Shown: positions 17,460 to 26,812, counted from the stretch's first letter. The stretch: 64,000 nt of DNA from Acidobacteriota bacterium (GCA_014584695.1 JACTMI010000034.1:1-64000), one strand, 5' to 3'. Notes: a model not told the origin generated them from the letters alone. Numbers and translations: made by a program.

Positions 17460-19757
17460 ATGTCGCGCACCTCTCGTCTCGTTTTCGGGTCGCTGGCCCT
17501 GTTCTTCGTCCTCTTTCCGCTCACGGTGCAGAAGCCGGGGCTGCCGATGAACCTGCGGTCGGACGAGCCGGCCTACTACCTCATGGCCCTCTCGCTCGCC
17601 CACGACGGCGACCTGGTCTGCGACCTCGGTGACATCCAGCGGCTGCGGCGGGAGTTCCCGCACACCGTGATCGAGAACCTGATCTTGATGACCGACGACG
17701 GCTGGCGGACGGTCTACTTCGGCAAGCCCTACGTCATCTCGCTGCTCGCCGCGCCGCTGGCGCGCTTCTTCGGCGCCGACGGCATCGTGGCGCTCAACAT
17801 GGCGCTGATGATGCTCACGGTCTGGCTGGGCGCCCGCTACCTGGCCCGTCACAACTCGGAAGGGGCCGCCCTGCTCTTCTCGGCCGGCTTCTTCCTGCTC
17901 TCGAACGCCTTCGTCTACGTCTTCTGGCTCCACACCGAGGTGCTCTGCATCGCCGCGGTCACCGTGTCGCTCTACCTCGCCTGGACCGACGGCGTCCCCG
18001 CTGCGGCGGGCGGCCGCTGGCGGCGGCTCCTGGGCGCGGTCTGGAACCCGAGCACGCGGCCGCTGTGGTCAGGGGCCGTGCTGATGGTGGCCGCCTACAA
18101 CAAGCCGGTCCTGGCGCTGCTGGGTCTGCCGGCCTTGTGGCGGTTCGGGCGCCAGCACGGGCGCCGCGCGGCGCTCGCTTGGCTGGGCGGCGCGGTGGCC
18201 GGCGCCGCGCTGCTGTGCGCCATCTCGATGGCGTTTACCGGCCACCCCTCCCCCTACCTCGGGGTCGAGCGGGCGGGGGTGCGCGTCGAGCACTACGACC
18301 GCATGCCGGTGGCGCCCGATCCGGCCGTCGCCGCCGGCGTCGAGCGGTCGCGCGAGCAGAGCCAACAGAACTCCTGGTGGTGGATCTTCCGCCTGCCCGA
18401 GATCGATCACCGCCTGCCGGAGAACCTGCTCTACTTCTTCCTCGGCCGCCACACCGGCCTCTTCCTCTACGCGCCCTTCTCGCTGGTCGCGTTGATTCTC
18501 TTCCTGGCCGGACGCGACCGGACTCGCGAGCGCTGGGCGCTCGTCGCCGCGCTCGCGGGCGTCGCGCTCTTCTTCCTCACCCTGATCCCGTTCAACTGGC
18601 ATGGCGGCGGCGGCTTCGTCGGCAACCGCTACTTCGTCAACGCTTACCCGGCCCTCCTCTTCCTGGTCACCCGGATCCCCGGCGCGGCCCAGCTCGCGGG
18701 CTATGGCCTGGCGGGGCTCTTCGTCGGCCCGCTGCTGTTCACCCCCTACGGCGCCCCGGTGCCCCACCCGACGCTGCAGTCCCACGTGCGCAACCGCCCG
18801 TTCCGCTTCTTCCCGTTCGAGATGACGATCACGCCGCAGATCCCCGGCTACCGGGGCCTCGCCGGTGCCGGCACCTGGTTCTTCGGGCGCCGCGACGTCG
18901 TCCATCCGGTCGGCGACGAGATCTGGGTGGGCGGCGGGCGGCCGGTCGAGATCTGGTTCCGCACCTACGAGCCGCTGCGCCGGCCGGTGTTCCAGATCGA
19001 GACCGTGGCCGCCCCCAACTACGTCCGGCTGCAGGTCGGCGACGCCAGCCAGGGCGTCCGCTTCGCGAGCTCGACGCCGCCGGACAACGCGACCCGCGTC
19101 GTGCTCGAGCCGAGCGTGCCGCGGCCCTTCCGGCCCGACGGCAGCCAGGAGCTCGTCTATCCGTACAAGTTCTGGATCACCGCCGACACGCAGGACTGGC
19201 GGACCGTGCCCTACCTGCCGAAGCCCCAGCTCGACCTCGACTTCGGCGGCGATCCGGGCTCGGCCGAGGCGCGCCCGCCCGGCGAACGGACTTGGCGCGA
19301 GGAGATGCCCGACCTGCACTACCTGGTCGGCGCGGCGATTTCGCTGCTGGGCGAGGAAGAGGAGCTCGCGGCCGACGTCTACGCGCTCGAGTGGGTCTCC
19401 GGCGAGCCGCCGCGCGAGCTGCGCGCCGACCGCCTCATCCGCCAGCCGGCAACCGTTCGCAACTCGAGCGCCGGGATCTGGCGCGCTCGCGGCGCGACGC
19501 GGGTCGCTCTCTCCTACCACTGGCGCCACGAAGAGGGGTCGGTGGCGATCTGGGAAGGAGCGCGCACGCTGCTGCCGCGAGACGTGCTCCCCGGCGAGGC
19601 GGTCGAGGTCCTGTTCGAGATCGCCACCCCGCGCGAGCCCGGCCGCTACCTGCTCGAGCTCGACGCCGTGCGCGAACGTCTCTCCTGGTTCTCGGAACGC
19701 AACCCCGCCTCGACGGTGCGGCTGCCCGTCGAGGTCGTGCCCGCCACCGGCCGCTGA
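17460..19757 (+). CDS. Polytopic membrane glycosyltransferase-like protein with C-terminal beta-sandwich
   Basis: 765-residue multi-pass membrane protein. It resembles the divergent neighbour in design: NLRSDEPAYYLMALSLAHD places a DE pair after the first helix, 9-11 hydrophobic segments follow to about residue 430, then a long periplasmic region. The last about 115 residues (NSSAGIW, LPRDVLPGEAVEVLF, PGRYLLELDAV, LSWFSE) parallel the end of the 15131-17326 product. The ATG at 17460 was chosen to begin just before the first hydrophobic helix; the frame is open to 17175 but overlaps the divergent promoter region. It is followed 8 nt later by a flippase gene. It is a likely GT-C glycosyltransferase or polysaccharide ligase-like enzyme; donor and acceptor are unknown. 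Confidence 0.75.
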   Translation: MSRTSRLVFGSLALFFVLFPLTVQKPGLPMNLRSDEPAYYLMALSLAHDGDLVCDLGDIQRLRREFPHTVIENLILMTDDGWRTVYFGKPYVISLLAAPLARFFGADGIVALNMALMMLTVWLGARYLARHNSEGAALLFSAGFFLLSNAFVYVFWLHTEVLCIAAVTVSLYLAWTDGVPAAAGGRWRRLLGAVWNPSTRPLWSGAVLMVAAYNKPVLALLGLPALWRFGRQHGRRAALAWLGGAVAGAALLCAISMAFTGHPSPYLGVERAGVRVEHYDRMPVAPDPAVAAGVERSREQSQQNSWWWIFRLPEIDHRLPENLLYFFLGRHTGLFLYAPFSLVALILFLAGRDRTRERWALVAALAGVALFFLTLIPFNWHGGGGFVGNRYFVNAYPALLFLVTRIPGAAQLAGYGLAGLFVGPLLFTPYGAPVPHPTLQSHVRNRPFRFFPFEMTITPQIPGYRGLAGAGTWFFGRRDVVHPVGDEIWVGGGRPVEIWFRTYEPLRRPVFQIETVAAPNYVRLQVGDASQGVRFASSTPPDNATRVVLEPSVPRPFRPDGSQELVYPYKFWITADTQDWRTVPYLPKPQLDLDFGGDPGSAEARPPGERTWREEMPDLHYLVGAAISLLGEEEELAADVYALEWVSGEPPRELRADRLIRQPATVRNSSAGIWRARGATRVALSYHWRHEEGSVAIWEGARTLLPRDVLPGEAVEVLFEIATPREPGRYLLELDAVRERLSWFSERNPASTVRLPVEVVPATGR

Positions 19758-19765
19758 GCCGCGCC

Positions 19766-21217
19766 GTGGCGAGCGCCGATACCGCTCGCGGCCTGCTGCG
19801 CTCCGGCGCCGCCGCGACCCTGGCGCAGCTCGTCCGGGTCGGCGCGCTGCTCGCGACACACCTGGTCGTCCGCCGCTACGTCGGACCCGACGAGTGGGGT
19901 CTCTGGGATTGGGTCCAGACCGTCTTCCTGGTGCTCGCGGCGGTGCGCGACCTGGGCGTGCCGAGCCACGCCGTCCGCCTCCGTCCGATGCCGATCGGCA
20001 ACCTCCTCGCCGTCGAGGCCGGCTGGGGCGGCGTGCTCGGCCTGGGCGTGGTCGCGCTGGCGCCGCTGATCGCCTCGCTGCTCGCCGAGCCCAGCGCGGA
20101 AGCGGTCGCGGTGCTTCGTCTGCTGACGATCTACCTCGTGCTCGAGGGCCTGACCGCGGTGGCTCTCGTCTGGTTCGAGGCCCGCCTGCGCATCGAGCGG
20201 ACCCTCGCTCCCGATCTCGCGCGCACCGCCACTTATTGCTCGATCGTCTTCGCCGGCGCCGCCGCCGGTTGGGGGGTCTGGTCGTTCGTGGCGGCGCAGA
20301 CCGCGAGCCAGGCGGTGCTGTGCGCCTGGCTCTGGATTCGGGCGCGCCGCGACGGCCTCGAGCTCCGGTACGAGGCGGGGCGCACGGGCGCTCTGGTGCG
20401 CTCGAGCCTCCCGATCGGCGCCATCTGGTTGCTCTCCCTGGCGGTCGCCTACGTCGATCCCTTCCTGCTCGGCACGCTCTTCCCGCGCGAAGCGGTCGGC
20501 CTCTACGCCTTCGCCTACTTCCTCGCCTTCCTGGTCTTCCGGGTCCTGCAGCAGCCGATCGGCCGCGCCCTCTACCCCGCCTTCGTCGCCTACCGCGACG
20601 ACCCGGCCCGCCAGTTCGACGCCTACCGTCACGGCACCGCCCTCTTCCTCGCTCTCGAGGTGCCGGCCGCGCTCTTCCTGGCGCTCAACGCCGACCTCGT
20701 CGTCGCCCTGCTGGGCGGCGAGATGTACCGCGGCTCCGCGGCCTACCTGGTGGTCCTCGCCTTCGCCCCCCTGGTCGACCCGCTCGGGCGTTTCGGCGGC
20801 GAGTACCTGATCGCGCGCCACCTCGACCGCGCGCGGGTCCTCTCGCTCGCGCTCCATCTGCTCGCGCTGGTGGTCGGGGGACTCCTGCTCTGCCGGGCCT
20901 TCGGCCCGATGGGGATGGCGTGGGCGAACTTCCTGCCGGCCGGCGCGCCGGTGGTCGCTTGGGCGCTCTGGCGGACCGCGCGCGGGCGGCTGGCGCCGCT
21001 CGCGCGCGATCTCGCCGAGGCCTACCTGGCGCCGGTCCTGCCGTTCGCGGCCGTCTGGTGGCTGGCGCCCGCGGGGGGGTGGGGCCGGCTCGGCTTCTCC
21101 GTGGCGGCGGGGCTCGCCTGTCTCGGGTGGCTGGTCTGGCGGCGGGGTGGCGAGCTGCGTGGCTTCTTCGCCACCGTCCCCGAGAGCGCCGGGCCACGCC
21201 CTCAACGACCTCAGTAG
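19766..21217 (+). CDS. Polysaccharide flippase, Wzx/MATE-like (MOP superfamily)
   Basis: 483-residue integral membrane protein with 12-14 predicted helices spread over the whole length. It has the N-terminal pattern of oligosaccharide flippases (LVVRRYVGPDEWGLWDWVQT) and a typical internal QQPIGRALYPAF. Such proteins flip undecaprenyl-linked oligosaccharides across the inner membrane. The GTG at 19766 lies 8 nt after the preceding stop. Its 3' end overlaps the convergent methyltransferase by 7 nt. It is probably co-transcribed with the membrane glycosyltransferase-like gene upstream, consistent with a Wzx-dependent surface glycan. Confidence 0.85.
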   Translation: MASADTARGLLRSGAAATLAQLVRVGALLATHLVVRRYVGPDEWGLWDWVQTVFLVLAAVRDLGVPSHAVRLRPMPIGNLLAVEAGWGGVLGLGVVALAPLIASLLAEPSAEAVAVLRLLTIYLVLEGLTAVALVWFEARLRIERTLAPDLARTATYCSIVFAGAAAGWGVWSFVAAQTASQAVLCAWLWIRARRDGLELRYEAGRTGALVRSSLPIGAIWLLSLAVAYVDPFLLGTLFPREAVGLYAFAYFLAFLVFRVLQQPIGRALYPAFVAYRDDPARQFDAYRHGTALFLALEVPAALFLALNADLVVALLGGEMYRGSAAYLVVLAFAPLVDPLGRFGGEYLIARHLDRARVLSLALHLLALVVGGLLLCRAFGPMGMAWANFLPAGAPVVAWALWRTARGRLAPLARDLAEAYLAPVLPFAAVWWLAPAGGWGRLGFSVAAGLACLGWLVWRRGGELRGFFATVPESAGPRPQRPQ

Positions 21218-22110
21218 CGGGCGACGACGGGCGGCAGCCGTCGCGGCAGCAGGCGCTCGAGGCGCTTCTTCAGCCCCTTCAGGGGCAGCAGCAGCCAGGG
21301 GTCGAGCGCGCGAGCGAGCGGCGAGAGCGGCGGCTGCGGCGCCGTCCGAGCCGGCTCGAGGTGGCGCGCGAACCAGCTCTGCTGTGGCGCGCGGTCAGCC
21401 GTCGCGCCCGGCAACTTGGTGGCCACGAAGAAGAGACCCACCTGTCGCGACCGAAAGCCGCCGTAGGCCAAGGTGTCCAAGCACCCGGGCTGGTAGCGGC
21501 GGATCTTCCAGGGCGCGGACTGGTAGCGCCCGCGGTGCCAGAACGGGCGATGCTCGAAGAACAGCGCCGCGTCGATGCGCCAGCCGTTCGTCGCGTAGAA
21601 GTCGTGGAAGAGCGTCGGCGAGTACATCCAGAAGCCGTGGTCGACGTGGTTCGAGGAGGGCGCCATGCCGTGGATCACCCGCCCTCCTTCGCGCAGCAGG
21701 GCGTGCAGGTTGCGGAAGACCTGCGGCTGGTCGAAGACGTGCTGGATCGTGCCGGCCTCGAAGACGGCGTCGAAGCGGCCAGCGAGCGTCGCCGGGACCG
21801 GCAGGTTCAGGTCGACGACGTGGTCGGCGCCCTCCCAGTCCGAGATGTCGCAGCTCTCGACTTCGGCGAATCCCAGACGCCGGAAGAGGTCACGATCCGA
21901 CAGGCAGCCGAGCCGCGCGAGCTCGGGCTGATGCGACAGCTCGACGGCTCCGGCGGGCGCGAGCGCGACCCCCTGCGCACCGGCCCAGTGCTCGAGCTCG
22001 CCGGCGGTCGCGTAGACGGCCATCTTGCCGAGCTCGAGCAGCCGGCCGCGGAAGGGGCGCGCGCGCGCCTCGTCGAGCAGCAGCCGGACGGTCCCGCGCG
22101 GAATCCCCAT
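21211..22110 (-). CDS. SAM-dependent methyltransferase
   Basis: 299 residues, class I Rossmann-type methyltransferase as judged by the central strand-loop pattern FDAVFEAGTIQHVFDQPQVF and LLREGGRVIHGMAPSSNH. The N-terminal SAM-binding glycine loop is not canonical (LLELGKMAVYAT instead of a clear GxGxG), and ADHVVDLNLP likely provides the acidic ribose-binding residue. The C-terminal tail is basic (LKGLKKRLERLLPRRLP), perhaps for membrane association. It lies 7 nt downstream of the SDR gene on the same strand. The setting suggests methylation of a sugar or a glycan terminus; the substrate is unknown. Confidence 0.75.
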   Translation of the reverse strand: MGIPRGTVRLLLDEARARPFRGRLLELGKMAVYATAGELEHWAGAQGVALAPAGAVELSHQPELARLGCLSDRDLFRRLGFAEVESCDISDWEGADHVVDLNLPVPATLAGRFDAVFEAGTIQHVFDQPQVFRNLHALLREGGRVIHGMAPSSNHVDHGFWMYSPTLFHDFYATNGWRIDAALFFEHRPFWHRGRYQSAPWKIRRYQPGCLDTLAYGGFRSRQVGLFFVATKLPGATADRAPQQSWFARHLEPARTAPQPPLSPLARALDPWLLLPLKGLKKRLERLLPRRLPPVVARY

Positions 22111-22117
22111 CGCCGGC

Positions 22118-23023
22118 TCAGAGCCTGCCGGCCGCCCGCTCGGCGCGGTACCAGCGAATGGTCTGGTCGAGGCCGTCGCCCAGCCCGGTCTCCGGCCGGA
22201 AGCCGGTGCGCGCGAAGGTCCGCTCGGGATCGGCGCGCCGGATCGCCTCGAGCGGGCGGTCGGCGAGCGCGCCCAGCTCCGGCGGCGGCGCGCCCAGCCG
22301 CGCCGCGATCTCGGTCGCCATGGTGCCGACGGTGACCGCCGTGCCGCTGCCGAGATCGAGGGTCGAGCCCTCGACGTGCGGAGCCTCGGCGCAGGCGACG
22401 AGGCCGCGCGCGACGTCCTCGACGAAGATCCAATCGATCGGCCGGTGGCCGGAGGTGATCCGCGCCGCCCGCCCGGCGAGCCCTTCGAGGATCGAGTACG
22501 GTACCAGCTTGGTCAGATCCGCCTGACCCGGGCCGTAGACCATGAAGATCCGCGCCACCACCACCGGCGCGCTGAAGAGCGAATGGAAGAGCCCAGCGTA
22601 GAGCGACTGCGCCGCCTTGGCGGCGGCGTACGGCGAGCCGGGCACCTCCCCGGCCGTGAGATCGGGCTCCTCCATCGAGCCGGCGAGGACGATCCTCCGG
22701 CAGCCGGCGCGGCTCGCCGCCACCAGCAGGTGGACCGCCGTCTCGAGGTTGGCGTGGAAGGCGGTCCGGACGTGCTCGAGCTCCCGCCGGCCCGAGACCC
22801 AGCTGCCCAGGTGGAAGACCAGCTCCGGCCGCGCGCGCTCGAAGGCGCGGTCGACCGCTTCGGCGTCGGTGAGGTCGCAACGGATCCAGTCGAGCCCCGG
22901 CCACGCCGGGCGCTCCGCGCGGGAGATCCCCGTCACGCGGGCACCCCGCTCGACCAGCTCCCGCACGAGCCGCGCGCCGACGAACCCCGAGGCGCCGGTG
23001 ACCAGGATCGAGGAGTCGCGCAT
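22118..23023 (-). CDS. NAD-dependent epimerase/dehydratase (extended SDR)
   Basis: 301-residue Rossmann-fold nucleotide-sugar enzyme. N-terminal ILVTGASGFVGARLV is the NAD(P)-binding motif, LVFHLGSWVSG the cofactor region, and YAAAK the catalytic Tyr-Lys pair, with Ser in LAGSMEE. The central VARIFMVYGPGQ and the HRPIDWIFVEDVARG block are standard for nucleotide-sugar 4-epimerases, 4,6-dehydratases or 4-reductases. It forms a two-gene unit with the methyltransferase and is divergent from the glycosyltransferase at 23109 (85-bp shared upstream region). The exact sugar is not deducible; CDP-linked substrates are possible because rfbF lies nearby. Confidence 0.85.
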   Translation of the reverse strand: MRDSSILVTGASGFVGARLVRELVERGARVTGISRAERPAWPGLDWIRCDLTDAEAVDRAFERARPELVFHLGSWVSGRRELEHVRTAFHANLETAVHLLVAASRAGCRRIVLAGSMEEPDLTAGEVPGSPYAAAKAAQSLYAGLFHSLFSAPVVVARIFMVYGPGQADLTKLVPYSILEGLAGRAARITSGHRPIDWIFVEDVARGLVACAEAPHVEGSTLDLGSGTAVTVGTMATEIAARLGAPPPELGALADRPLEAIRRADPERTFARTGFRPETGLGDGLDQTIRWYRAERAAGRL

Positions 23024-23108
23024 CCTCCGCAGAGCCTATCGCGCGGCCGGCGGCTCGCGGGCCGCCGCGCTCCTCCCGCCGCGCGCCGTGATACCTTCCC
23101 GCCTCGCG

Positions 23109-24317
23109 ATGCGTTGGCGCAGTCTTCCGGGCCGCGTCCGCCGGCTGGCCGAGCGCGAGCTCCGCAAGTTGCGCGGAATCGACGAGCGCGTCGTGCGTCT
23201 CGCCGCCGCGGGGGGGCCGGCGCGGGCCCGCGCTCTCTTTTCTTACATCGTCGACCCCTTCCTGCTGCCTGCCGGCAGTGAGCTGCCTCACTCCCACACC
23301 CACTTCTGGGAATCGTGGACCATGGCGCGGACGCTCGCTGAGCTCGGCTTCGAAGTCGACGCCATCCACTGGACGAACCGGACCTTCGTCCCGCGCGAGC
23401 CCTACGAGCTGTTCGTCGACGTCCGGCTGAATCTCGAGCGACTCGGGCCGGCGCTCGGCGCCGACTGCCTCAAGGTGATGCACGCCGAGACCGCGCATCC
23501 CTCCTTCTACAACCCGGCGCAGCGGGCCCGGCTCGCGGCGCTCGCCTCGCGCCGCGGCATCCGTCTCGCCCCGTTCAAGCTGCTCGAGGAGAACCGCGCC
23601 ATCGAGCACGCGGACTGCGCCACGCTGGTCGGCAACGAGCGGACGCAGGCGACTTACCGCTTCGCCGGCAAACCGCTCTTCCCGGTGCCGATCTCGCAGC
23701 CGCTGCTCTATCCCTTCCCGGAGGACAAGGACTTCGCGGCCGCCCGGCACGGCTTTCTCTGGTTCGGCAGCGGCGGCATGGTCCACAAGGGCCTCGACCT
23801 CGTGCTCGACGCGTTCGCCGGCCTGCCCGGCCACCGGCTCGAAGTCTGTGGCCCGGTCGAACGGGAGCGCGCCTTCGAGGCCGCTTACGCGCGCGAGCTG
23901 TACCGCACGCCGAACATCCGGACCCACGGCTGGATCGACATCGCCGCGCCCGGCTTCCTCGCGCTGACGCGCGGGGCCCTCGCCCTCGTCTACCCGTCCT
24001 GCTCCGAGGGGCAGAACGGCGGCACGGTGACCTGCCTGCATGCCGGGCTGCTCGCCGTCGTGACGCCCGAGGTCGGCGTCGACGTCGCCCCCTCGTTCGG
24101 CGTGCTGCTCGACCAGCCCTCGGTGGAGGCGATCCGGGCCGCGGTGGTCGCGCTCTCGGAGCGCGCTCCGGGCGAGCTCGCCGCGATGGCCCGCGCCGCC
24201 TGGCGGTTCGCCCGCGACCACCACACCCGCGAGCGCTTCGCGGCCGAGTACCGGCGCGCGATCACCCAGATCCTCGAGCGCTTCCGCCCGGCGCTCGCTC
24301 GGCGGCTGGCGCTCTGA
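23109..24317 (+). CDS. Glycosyltransferase, GT-B fold (group 1-like)
   Basis: 402-residue cytoplasmic or peripheral glycosyltransferase. The C-terminal half contains FLWFGSGGMVHKGLDLVLDAF, HRLEVCGPVE, THGWIDI and a PSCSEGQNGG acidic loop in the place of the usual E-x7-E donor-binding motif of GT4-like enzymes. The N-terminal half (HTHFWESWTMARTLAELG) is the acceptor Rossmann domain. The ATG at 23109 was chosen near the start of conservation; the frame is open far upstream over the divergent gene. It is the first gene of a six-gene run (to 29231) devoted to glycan assembly. Donor sugar unknown. Confidence 0.85.
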   Translation: MRWRSLPGRVRRLAERELRKLRGIDERVVRLAAAGGPARARALFSYIVDPFLLPAGSELPHSHTHFWESWTMARTLAELGFEVDAIHWTNRTFVPREPYELFVDVRLNLERLGPALGADCLKVMHAETAHPSFYNPAQRARLAALASRRGIRLAPFKLLEENRAIEHADCATLVGNERTQATYRFAGKPLFPVPISQPLLYPFPEDKDFAAARHGFLWFGSGGMVHKGLDLVLDAFAGLPGHRLEVCGPVERERAFEAAYARELYRTPNIRTHGWIDIAAPGFLALTRGALALVYPSCSEGQNGGTVTCLHAGLLAVVTPEVGVDVAPSFGVLLDQPSVEAIRAAVVALSERAPGELAAMARAAWRFARDHHTRERFAAEYRRAITQILERFRPALARRLAL

Positions 24318-24333
24318 TCCCACACCGACTGCG

Positions 24334-25083
24334 ATGCTCGACGCCCTCTACCTCTCGCCTCACCTCGACGACGCCGTGCTCTCCTGCGGCGGCCGGATCG
24401 CCGCCGCGGCGGCCCGCGGTGAGCGTGTGCTCGTCGCCACGCTCTTCACCGCCGACGAACCGGTCGAGGCCCCCTCGCCGCTCGCCGCCGACCTGCGCCG
24501 TTGGTGGCGGCTGCCCGCCGGCGAGGTCATGAAGGCCCGCCGCGCCGAGGACGAGATCGCCGTCCGCTCGCTCGGCGCCGAGCCGCTCCATCTGGGCCTG
24601 GCCGAAGCGCCCTACCGCTTCTCCCCCGACGGCGCAGCGCTCTATCCCTCGCTCGCTTCGCTCTACGGTCGACTCGCCGCGCAGGACGAGCCGGCGATCG
24701 CGGCGGCCGCCGCGCGGATTGGCGAGCTCCCCTCCGCCCGCTGGGTGGCCGTGCCGCTGGGAGTCGGCGGCCACGTCGACCACCTCGCCGTCCGGCGCGC
24801 CGCCGAGGCGAGCGGGCGCGAGCTCGCCTACTACGAGGAGTTCCCCTATTCGGAGTGGAAGTGGTTCGCGATCCGGCGGGCGCTGGGCGAACGCTCCTCC
24901 TGGGCCGCGGAGGTGCTGCCGCTGTCACCCGAGCTCGTCGAGCGCCGGCTCCGCGCGATCCAGGCCTATGCCTCCCAGGTGCCCTCGATGTTCCGCACCG
25001 AGGCCCGGCTGCGCAAGCAGCTCCGGCGCCAGCTCCGGCGCGCCGGCGGCGAGCGGCTCTGGCGCAGGCGGCCTGTGCCGTGA
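24334..25083 (+). CDS. PIG-L/LmbE-family deacetylase
   Basis: 249-residue metal-dependent N-deacetylase. The zinc-binding motif is near the N-terminus (LSPHLDDAVLSCGG: His, Asp, Asp), and the distal His comes in VGGHVDHLAVRRAA. Family members remove acetyl groups from N-acetyl-hexosamines in glycans, glycolipids or low-molecular-weight thiols. Here the neighbours (glycosyltransferases, SDR, rfbF) favour deacetylation of a polysaccharide sugar. The gene starts 16 nt after the glycosyltransferase, and its stop overlaps the next gene's GTG (GTGA). The Arg-rich C-terminus (RKQLRRQLRRAGGERLWRRR) may bind membrane or nucleotide. Confidence 0.88.
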   Translation: MLDALYLSPHLDDAVLSCGGRIAAAAARGERVLVATLFTADEPVEAPSPLAADLRRWWRLPAGEVMKARRAEDEIAVRSLGAEPLHLGLAEAPYRFSPDGAALYPSLASLYGRLAAQDEPAIAAAAARIGELPSARWVAVPLGVGGHVDHLAVRRAAEASGRELAYYEEFPYSEWKWFAIRRALGERSSWAAEVLPLSPELVERRLRAIQAYASQVPSMFRTEARLRKQLRRQLRRAGGERLWRRRPVP

Positions 25084-26012
25084 GGGTCCTCGTCACCGGC
25101 GGTGCTGGCTTCATCGGCAGCCACGCCGTGGATCGTCTGCGCGCCGACGGTCACGAGCTGCTCGTCCTCGACGACCTCTCCTCGGGCCGGCTCGAGAACC
25201 TGCCGTCCGAGGTTCCCTGCGAGGTCGCCGATTTCGCCGCGGCAGCACGCTCGGGCCTGCTCGAGCGCTTTCGCCCCGCGGCCATCGTTCACTTCGCCGC
25301 CCAGGTCGACGCCCGGCGGAGCGTCGCCGAGCCGGTGGTCGACGCCCGCATCAACCTGATCGACACCTTGGAGCTGCTCGCCGCCGGACGCCGGTCGGGC
25401 GCGCGCCGCGTCGTCTTCGCCAGCTCGGCCGCCGTCTACGGCGAGCCGGATCGGATTCCGACCCCGGAGGGGGCGGCGACCCGACCGATCTCCCCCTACG
25501 GCGCCGGCAAGCGGGCAGTCGAGCTCTATCTCGACGCTCTCGCGGCGACCGGTGGGCTCTCCTTCGCCGCCCTGCGCTTCGCCAACGTCTACGGTCCGCG
25601 GCAGGGCGCGATCGGGGAGGCCGGCGTGGTCGCCACCTTTTGCCGCCGCCTGGCCTCCGGAGGGGTGCCGGAGATCCACGGCGATGGCGGGCAGACGCGG
25701 GACTATGTCTACGTCACGGACGTCGCCCGGGCCGTCGCGCTCGCCCTGGTGAGCGACGTCGACGGCGTCTGGAACGTCTCGACCGGCGTCGAGACGTCGG
25801 TCAACGAGCTGTTCGCACGGCTCGCCGAGACCCTCGCCCCCGGCGTCCGGGCACCGCACGGAGAGGCCCGGCCGGGCGATCCGCGCCGCTCCGCGCTAAG
25901 CTTCGCTCGCATCGAGCGGGAGCTCGGCTGGCGGCCGCGCACCTCCCTGGCGGAGGGGCTCGCCGCGACCGCGGCCTGGTTTCTCGCGGGGGAGGGAAAG
26001 AGCTCGCCATGA
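25080..26012 (+). CDS. NAD-dependent nucleotide-sugar epimerase (GalE-like)
   Basis: 310-residue extended SDR closely patterned on UDP-glucose 4-epimerase. VLVTGGAGFIGSHAVD is the NAD motif, VHFAAQVDARRSV and FASSAAVYGE hold the catalytic Ser region, ISPYGAGKRAVE the YxxxK pair, and LRFANVYGPRQ the substrate loop. It probably interconverts UDP-hexose epimers or supplies uronic or deoxy sugars for the local glycan. The GTG at 25080 overlaps the PIG-L stop, and its own stop overlaps the rfbF ATG, so the three are coupled. Sequence alone does not separate a UDP-Glc/Gal enzyme from UDP-GlcNAc/GlcA forms. Confidence 0.88.
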   Translation: MRVLVTGGAGFIGSHAVDRLRADGHELLVLDDLSSGRLENLPSEVPCEVADFAAAARSGLLERFRPAAIVHFAAQVDARRSVAEPVVDARINLIDTLELLAAGRRSGARRVVFASSAAVYGEPDRIPTPEGAATRPISPYGAGKRAVELYLDALAATGGLSFAALRFANVYGPRQGAIGEAGVVATFCRRLASGGVPEIHGDGGQTRDYVYVTDVARAVALALVSDVDGVWNVSTGVETSVNELFARLAETLAPGVRAPHGEARPGDPRRSALSFARIERELGWRPRTSLAEGLAATAAWFLAGEGKSSP

Positions 26013-26812
26013 CTGCGACGCCGAATCGCGAGATGCCGGTGGTGATCCTGTGCGGCGGTCAGGGCACCCGCCTGCGCGAGCACACCGAGAATCTGCCCAA
26101 GCCGATGGTCGAGATCGGCGAGCAGCCGATCCTCTGGCACATCATGAAGCTCTACGGCGCGCGCGGCTTCGAGCGCTTCGTGCTCTGCCTCGGCTACAAG
26201 GGCTGGTCGATCAAGCAGTATTTCCTGCGCTACCACGAGATGCGCCGGGACTTCACGGTGTCGATGCGCGGCGACCCGCCGGACGTGCTCTTCCACAACC
26301 AGGTCGGCGAGGAGAACTGGCGGGTCACCTGCGCCGAGACCGGCGCCGACAGCGGCACCGGCGGCCGGCTCAAGCTGGTCGAGCGCTTCGTCGACGCCGA
26401 CACCTTCTGCTTCACCTACGGCGACGCCGTCGGCACGGTGGACCTCGACGCGCTGCTCGCCTTCCACCGCGCCCAGGGGCGGATCGCCACCGTGACCGGG
26501 GTCCACCCGACCTCGCGCTACGGCGAGATGAAGGTCGAAGGGGGCCGCGCGGTCGAGTTCAACGAGAAGCCGACGGTCGCCGAGGGGGTGGTCTCGGGCG
26601 GCTTCTTCGTCTTCGAGCGGCGGGTCTTCGACTACCTGGGAGAAGATCCGCGGATCTTCCTCGAGGCCGAGCCGCTGCAGCGGCTGGCCCGCGACGGCGA
26701 GCTCTCGGTCTACGTCCACGAGGGTTTCTGGCATCCCATGGACACCTATCGCGACTGGCTCCACCTGAACGAGCTCTGGAAGTCCGGCCGAGCGCCGTGG
26801 CGGGTCTGGTGA
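26009..26812 (+). CDS. rfbF: Glucose-1-phosphate cytidylyltransferase
   Basis: 267 residues. Makes CDP-glucose from CTP and glucose 1-phosphate, the first step towards CDP-3,6-dideoxyhexoses. The nucleotidyl-transfer signature VVILCGGQGTRLREHTEN is at the N-terminus. Further RfbF motifs are PKPMVEIGEQPILWHIM, CLGYKGWSIKQYF, TYGDAVGTVDL and a C-terminal EGFWHPMDTYRD. Length and motifs fit RfbF (DdhA). The CDP-glucose 4,6-dehydratase (RfbG) and the RfbH dehydrase expected next are not obvious here, although one of the two local SDRs could stand in for the dehydratase. It is coupled by ATGA on the left and by an overlapping GTG start on the right. Confidence 0.95.
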   Translation: MTATPNREMPVVILCGGQGTRLREHTENLPKPMVEIGEQPILWHIMKLYGARGFERFVLCLGYKGWSIKQYFLRYHEMRRDFTVSMRGDPPDVLFHNQVGEENWRVTCAETGADSGTGGRLKLVERFVDADTFCFTYGDAVGTVDLDALLAFHRAQGRIATVTGVHPTSRYGEMKVEGGRAVEFNEKPTVAEGVVSGGFFVFERRVFDYLGEDPRIFLEAEPLQRLARDGELSVYVHEGFWHPMDTYRDWLHLNELWKSGRAPWRVW

